Assembly (NCBI GenBank): GCA_034178815.1
Contig: JAXFQS010000018.1
Location: 1 to 10,318, forward strand
Source: JAXFQS01 sp034178815
Lineage (GTDB): Bacteria; Verrucomicrobiota; Kiritimatiellia; RFP12; DVOR01
Direction of reading: 5' to 3'
Length of the DNA stretch: 10,318 nucleotides
Part shown: positions 7,074 to 10,318 of the stretch, piece after piece
Numbering within the stretch: the stretch's first letter is position 1
How the letters are laid out: the number at the start of each line of letters is the position of its first letter
Program-made: the position numbers and the translations under genes
Notes under the pieces: generated by a model
What the model was told of the DNA's origin: nothing
Database searches by the model: none
What the model saw: only the letters and a program-made list of their open reading frames with translations

Positions 7074-8798
7074 TCAGTCTTCAAGGCAGGCGGCGACAGC
7101 CTCCCTGCGAGTCTGGTACTCGGGTGCGTCCTGGGCGGTCTGGTGCCAGTCGATGAAAGCCTGCTGAAGTTTGAGGAAGGCGCGGCGGGCGACCGCCTTG
7201 TCGGGGAACTCGAAGCGGTGCGAAACGACCCGTTCAAGGAGGTCGAAGATTTCGCGCTGGCGCTCAACCGGGGTCGCCGCGTCGACATCGTTGAAGGCGT
7301 TCTGCTGGAGGTAGACGGCGTCGATGAGTTCCGCCTTGAGGTAGTTGACAAAGTCCTCCATCGCCGTGCCCTCTTCGCCGACGACCTTCATCATCTGGGC
7401 GACATCGCTGCCCTTGTGCAGGAGTTCGCGCAAGGCTTCGACCCGCTTCTGCTCAATGACGCTCGGGTACTTGCTCCACGAATCGAGCGGGTCGATCGCG
7501 GGGAAACGCCGGGCATCGGAGCGGGCGCGGGAAAGACCGTGGAAGGCGCCCACGACCTTGAGCGTTGCCTGCGTGACGGGCTCGTCGAAATTGCCGCCCG
7601 CCGGGGAGACGGTGCCGCCAATGGTCAGCGAACCGGTGGTGCCGTCTTTGAGACGCACCAAGCCAGCCCTTTCGTAGAAGCCGGCGATAACGGATTCGAG
7701 GTAGGCGGGGAAGGCTTCGTCGCCGGGGATCTCCTCCAAACGGCCGGACATCTCGCGAAGCGCCTGCGCCCAGCGGGAGGTGGAGTCGGCCAGCAGGAGC
7801 GTGTTCAATCCCATCATACGGTAGTAGGCCGCGAGCGTGGCGGCCGTGTAGACGGAGGCCTCTCGGGCGGCCACGGGCATGGAGGAGGTGTTGCAGATGA
7901 TAATGGTTCGAGCCATCAAGGACTTGCCCGTCCGGGGGTCGATCAGTTCGGGGAATTCGCGCAGGGTCTCGACGACCTCGCCCGCGCGCTCACCGCAAGC
8001 CGCAAGCACCACGACATCGACATCGGCGTAGCGGGAGGTCATCTGCTGGAGCACGGTCTTCCCGGCACCGAAGGGGCCCGGGATGCAGTAGGTTCCGCCG
8101 ACAGCAACGGGGAAGAAGGTGTCGATGGTACGCTGGCGGGTGACGAGCGTGCGAGCAGGCTTGAGGCGCTCGGCAAAGCAGTTAATGGGGAGTTTGACGG
8201 GCCAGCGCTGAACCATTGTCACAGGGTGGTCGGCGCCCTTGGAGTCGGTGAGCACGGCGACCGTCTCGTCGATACCGTAGTCGCCTGGAGCGGCGATGGT
8301 CTTGACGGTGTAGACGCCCGAAAAGGCGAACGGCACCATAATGCGATGCTGAAAGACGCCTTCGGGAACGGTGCCGAGGGTTTCGGCCGCGGTGAGGCGG
8401 TCGCCCGGCTTGGCGACGGGGGTGAAATTCCACTTGCGGTCGCGGGGCAAAGCCTGCAGATAGGTGCCGCGCTGGAGGAAAAATCCGCACTGTTCGGCGA
8501 GTTGGGGGAGCGGGTTCTGGAGGCCGTCGTAGACCTGCCCGAGCAGACCGGGCCCCAACTCGGCGGCGAGGAGGTTCCCGGAGAACTCGACGGTGTCGCC
8601 GATGGTCAGGTCTCGGGTGTCCTCGAAGACCTGGAGGTCGGCGACGCCTTGGCGGATGCGGACGATTTCCGCCATCAAGCGCAACTCTTTATCCTGAGTC
8701 TGGAGCCTGGCGTAGCCGACCTCGTTCTGGGCGACGGGGCCGTCAAAGGCCACGGCGATCATATTTCCGTTGACTCCGGTAATCTTGCCTGTTGTCAT
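7074..8798 (-). CDS. atpA: V-type ATPase subunit A (catalytic)
   Basis: The 574-residue product hydrolyses or makes ATP. The P-loop is intact at 241-248 (GPFGAGKT), the catalytic glutamate is Glu270 in CGERAGE, and the alpha/beta family signature PAIDPLDSWS lies at 433-442. LLADSTSRWAQALREMSGRL (about 335-354) is a further match. A region of about 100 residues between the N-terminal barrel and the P-loop corresponds to the bulge specific to V-type A subunits. The frame is open back to 9065, but that part overlaps the DUF2764 gene and is arginine-rich nonsense. ATG at 8798 has AAGGA eight bases upstream and gives the standard MTTGKITGVNGN start. ATG at 8807 sits inside the Shine-Dalgarno spacing and is less likely. 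The gene starts 17 bp after the DUF2764 stop. Confidence 0.97.
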   Translation of the reverse strand: MTTGKITGVNGNMIAVAFDGPVAQNEVGYARLQTQDKELRLMAEIVRIRQGVADLQVFEDTRDLTIGDTVEFSGNLLAAELGPGLLGQVYDGLQNPLPQLAEQCGFFLQRGTYLQALPRDRKWNFTPVAKPGDRLTAAETLGTVPEGVFQHRIMVPFAFSGVYTVKTIAAPGDYGIDETVAVLTDSKGADHPVTMVQRWPVKLPINCFAERLKPARTLVTRQRTIDTFFPVAVGGTYCIPGPFGAGKTVLQQMTSRYADVDVVVLAACGERAGEVVETLREFPELIDPRTGKSLMARTIIICNTSSMPVAAREASVYTAATLAAYYRMMGLNTLLLADSTSRWAQALREMSGRLEEIPGDEAFPAYLESVIAGFYERAGLVRLKDGTTGSLTIGGTVSPAGGNFDEPVTQATLKVVGAFHGLSRARSDARRFPAIDPLDSWSKYPSVIEQKRVEALRELLHKGSDVAQMMKVVGEEGTAMEDFVNYLKAELIDAVYLQQNAFNDVDAATPVERQREIFDLLERVVSHRFEFPDKAVARRAFLKLQQAFIDWHQTAQDAPEYQTRREAVAACLED

Positions 8799-8815
8799 AA
8801 GGGGCATCCTTGGGG

Positions 8816-9343
8816 TTAAAGCGGGAGGGGCACATCGGCCAACTGCAGGAGACGCGCGCTTCCGGCGTCGGGATTGCGTGCGGCGCGGCGCAGGAGGATG
8901 CCGAGGCGCACAGCGTAGGCGAAAAGGCGGTCTGGGGCGAGTGGGTCGACACCGGCGAGTTCGTCCGCCGCCTTGAAGCGGAGGGCGTCGAGGGCCTCCT
9001 CTCGCGCGAGGGGGTTCTTCAGGGCGAAGGCGTTCTCGACCGCGCGATCGAGCCAGAGGGCGCACCCTTTGGCGGGGCGGACGCTCGCGGACGGGTCGGC
9101 GCCCTTGGCGGCAGCGCGGCGGCGGGCAATGGCGTTCCGGATCTGGGTGTCGCAGTCGAACCAGCGAGCCGCGTAGCCGTCGGCGCCGGGAATTGAGCGG
9201 TTCTCCAGCAGGGCGCGGAGGGTTTCGAGGCGCTCCGGCGGAACGAGGGAGTCGCAGGCGGAGAGGAACGCCGCCGCAGTAAGTTTCGGGGGTTGACCGA
9301 GACTCAGACCGGGCAATGAGGAGAGCAGATAAACCGCGCTCAT
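8816..9343 (-). CDS. DUF2764 family protein of the V-ATPase operon
   Basis: The 175-residue product resembles DUF2764 proteins, which occupy this slot between atpE and atpA in Chlamydia and related V-ATPase operons. The N-terminal YLLSSLPGLSLG matches the family opening (usually YYxLxASLPxL), and DALRFKAADEL followed by LAPDRLFAYAVRLGILLR matches its C-terminal helices. There is no signal peptide or membrane segment, so it is probably cytoplasmic. The function is not established. Since the operon has no C, F or G subunit, a structural part in the stalk is a reasonable guess. It starts 7 bp after the atpE stop and, unlike the other genes of the operon, has no Shine-Dalgarno, so it may depend on reinitiation. 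Confidence 0.85.
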   Translation of the reverse strand: MSAVYLLSSLPGLSLGQPPKLTAAAFLSACDSLVPPERLETLRALLENRSIPGADGYAARWFDCDTQIRNAIARRRAAAKGADPSASVRPAKGCALWLDRAVENAFALKNPLAREEALDALRFKAADELAGVDPLAPDRLFAYAVRLGILLRRAARNPDAGSARLLQLADVPLPL

Positions 9344-9350
9344 AGGAGGG

Positions 9351-9929
9351 CTATTTCGAGAGCAGTTCGGCGAGTTGGGGGCGCAGCAGGCGGGAAAGCG
9401 CCTGCGTGACGGCGGCGCCGCTGAAGTCGTGCTCGACGCGGCCGTCCGCCAAGCGAACCTTGAAACCGGTGCCGAAGGTCTCGTCTGTGACCACGGTGAC
9501 TTCGGGGCGGGCGGCGAGTTGGGCGCGGAGGGTTTTGAGCAGGGCAGCAGGGACGGCGAGTTCGACCTTTCCTTCCTTTACATAGGATGCGACAGCCTCG
9601 GCGACTAGTTTGCCGATGGTGTCGGAAGAGGCGAGCGCGGCGTCGACATCGGCGGCAAGGACGGTCTCCAGGAGTTTGCCGACCGCCTGCTCGATGGAGC
9701 GTAGGACATCGCGCGCGGCCTGGCGCAGCGTCTCCTGCGAGCGCTGGGCGAAGGCGTCGGCATCCTGGCGGGCGGCGGCGCGGAGGGTTTCGGCATCTTT
9801 GCGGGCGTCCGCAAGCAGTTGCGCGGCCTCCTGCTTAGCGGTGGAGAGGATGGTCTGGGCCTCTTGCTTGGCCTTGCCGATGCCCTCTTGCTCGATTTTG
9901 TCCAGGAGACTCTGCAGATCGTCGCTCAT
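9351..9929 (-). CDS. atpE: V-type ATPase subunit E (peripheral stalk)
   Basis: The 192-residue product has the two-part build of subunit E. Residues about 1-90 form a long Ala/Gln/Glu-rich helix (IGKAKQEAQTILSTAKQEAA) that would pair in the peripheral stalk. The C-terminal globular part contains DETFGTGFKVRLADGRVEHDF, with the GF-x-(V/L)-x-x-x-(D/G)GR-x-x-x-D pattern typical of the family. It is first in the operon, 85 bp after the encoded CCA end of the tRNA. GAGGA lies seven bases before ATG. The usual partner, subunit G/H, is not encoded in the window. Confidence 0.92.
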   Translation of the reverse strand: MSDDLQSLLDKIEQEGIGKAKQEAQTILSTAKQEAAQLLADARKDAETLRAAARQDADAFAQRSQETLRQAARDVLRSIEQAVGKLLETVLAADVDAALASSDTIGKLVAEAVASYVKEGKVELAVPAALLKTLRAQLAARPEVTVVTDETFGTGFKVRLADGRVEHDFSGAAVTQALSRLLRPQLAELLSK

Positions 9930-9956
9930 AACGCCATCCTCTCGTTCGGTGCTCTA

Positions 9957-9976
9957 AACATACTTATCGGTATGTT
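9957..9976. promoter_or_regulatory. 20-bp inverted repeat, possible operator of the V-ATPase operon
   Basis: A perfect 7-bp inverted repeat, AACATAC and GTATGTT, is separated by 6 bp. It lies 28 bp before atpE and covers the candidate -10 box, where a dimeric repressor would block transcription. It is AT-richer than its surroundings. It could instead be a chance palindrome in an AT-rich promoter. Confidence 0.4.
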
Positions 9977-9986
9977 ATCAGTCCAA
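9957..9986 (-). promoter_or_regulatory. Candidate promoter of the V-ATPase operon
   Basis: On the minus strand TTGGAC (9986-9981) and TATGTT (9962-9957) are 18 bp apart, each four or fewer matches to consensus. Transcription would start near 9950, about 20 bases before the atpE start codon. The -10 box lies in one arm of an inverted repeat. Read-through from the tRNA gene upstream is an alternative or additional source, since no strong hairpin separates the two. Confidence 0.45.
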
Positions 9987-10014
9987 AAAAACGGTTGCCG
10001 CGGAGAACGGAAAA

Positions 10015-10104
10015 TGGCGGAGAGGGAGGGATTCGGACCCCCGGTACCTTGCGGTACGCATGATTTCGAGTCATGTGCATTCAACCAGGCTCTGCCACCT
10101 CTCC
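10015..10104 (-). tRNA. tRNA-Ser (anticodon CGA), CCA encoded
   Basis: A complete class II tRNA reads UCG codons. The acceptor arms GGAGAGG (10104-10098) and CCTCTCC (10025-10019) pair over 7 bp. The anticodon stem CATGA/TCATG encloses the loop CTCGAAA, with the anticodon CGA at 10068-10066. The long variable arm is GTACC-GCAA-GGTAC, and the T arm has GGGGG-TTCGAAT-CCCTC. The discriminator is G (10018), as usual for serine tRNAs, and CCA is encoded at 10017-10015. The gene precedes the ATPase operon in the same direction. Confidence 0.97.
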
Positions 10105-10126
10105 AAAAATTAGCGGCAACGGAAAC

Positions 10127-10155
10127 AAGTTAGCAAAAGCCGCGCGGCAAGTCAA
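10127..10155 (-). promoter_or_regulatory. Promoter of the tRNA-Ser gene
   Basis: On the minus strand TTGACT (10155-10150, five of six matches) is followed after 17 bp by TAACTT (10132-10127, three of six). This places the transcription start about 15 bases before the mature tRNA 5' end, a usual distance. The spacer contains the palindrome GCCGCGCGGC. Confidence 0.6.
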
Positions 10156-10197
10156 ACCCAATCGCCGTTTCCCCGCCAAAAATCCGCGCCGGCGCAA

Positions 10198-10318
10198 AGG
10201 TGGTCGAGAATGGGGGCGGCAGGTGGGCGAGAATGGGTTGGGAAGGTGGGTTGCTACGGGATCGGTCGGTAGGCAGGTCTCGGGGGTGGAGGTAGGAACC
10301 TGTGGGGGCGGGGGCGTA
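10198..10318 (+). repeat. 23-bp-phased G-rich degenerate tandem array (five units, continues past the edge)
   Basis: Units start at 10198, 10221, 10244, 10267 and 10290 on the plus strand, exactly 23 bp apart. Their first seven bases are AGGTGGT, AGGTGGG, AGGTGGG, CGGTAGG and AGGTAGG. Bases 8-14 vary, bases 15-19 are mostly G, and base 22 is always G. Units one and two share AGGTGG-C/T-CGAGAATGGG almost exactly. The array lies beyond the tRNA promoter. No start-bearing gene is visible in 10105-10318. Confidence 0.7.

Noticed and set aside
6013..7167. Plus-strand open frame of 384 codons antisense to atpB
   Set aside because: Arginine- and histidine-rich shadow of a well-identified gene.
7059..8819. 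Plus-strand open frame of 586 codons antisense to atpA
   Set aside because: Glycine- and valine-rich shadow of the catalytic subunit gene, without family motifs or a sensible promoter.
9985..9991. Run of seven T on the minus strand after the tRNA, possible terminator
   Set aside because: The preceding bases form at best a 3- or 4-bp stem (CGG-CAA-CCG), too weak to call.
10130..10318. Open minus-strand frame of 62 codons entering from the right edge
   Set aside because: It has no visible start, is proline-rich, overlaps the tRNA promoter and the repeat array, and other frames there are also open.

Overview
The window is GC-rich bacterial DNA (about 60% G+C by eye) dominated by one complete minus-strand operon for a V/A-type ATPase. 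The gene order atpE - DUF2764 - atpA - atpB - atpD - atpI - atpK matches the order known from Chlamydia and, broadly, spirochaetes. A large secreted protein combining discoidin-like, Calx-beta and BspA-like leucine-rich parts sits downstream. Together these suggest a member of the PVC superphylum, perhaps a gut or anaerobic Kiritimatiellota/Verrucomicrobia relative. The lineage is an inference; there is no rRNA or other marker here.

Layout, read along the minus strand from high to low coordinates. (1) 10318-10105: intergenic DNA with a 23-bp-phased G-rich repeat array (10198 to the window edge) and the promoter of a tRNA gene. (2) tRNA-Ser(CGA) at 10104-10015. (3) A short leader with a candidate promoter overlapped by a 20-bp inverted repeat. 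(4) The seven-gene ATPase operon, 9929-2780, with gaps of 7 to 32 bp and one 4-bp ATGA overlap. (5) A 289-bp intergenic region holding a second 23-bp-phased array, in the opposite orientation, and a clear sigma-70-type promoter. (6) The 738-residue secreted protein, 2490-274. (7) A strong 13-bp hairpin. (8) The first 49 codons of another secreted protein that runs off the left edge.

The operon encodes the catalytic head (A, B), central stalk (D), peripheral stalk (E), the membrane stator (I, or a) and the proteolipid ring (K, or c). No recognisable C, F or G/H subunit is present. The proteolipid carries the Thr-Gln, Gln and Glu positions that bind sodium in Enterococcus hirae NtpK, so the enzyme is predicted to couple to Na+.

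Two observations are not explained by gene content. One is the pair of 23-bp-phased repeat arrays. The other is an alternation, in blocks of about 1.3 to 3 kb, between G-ending and C-ending synonymous codons inside a single co-oriented operon, with switches in the middle of genes.
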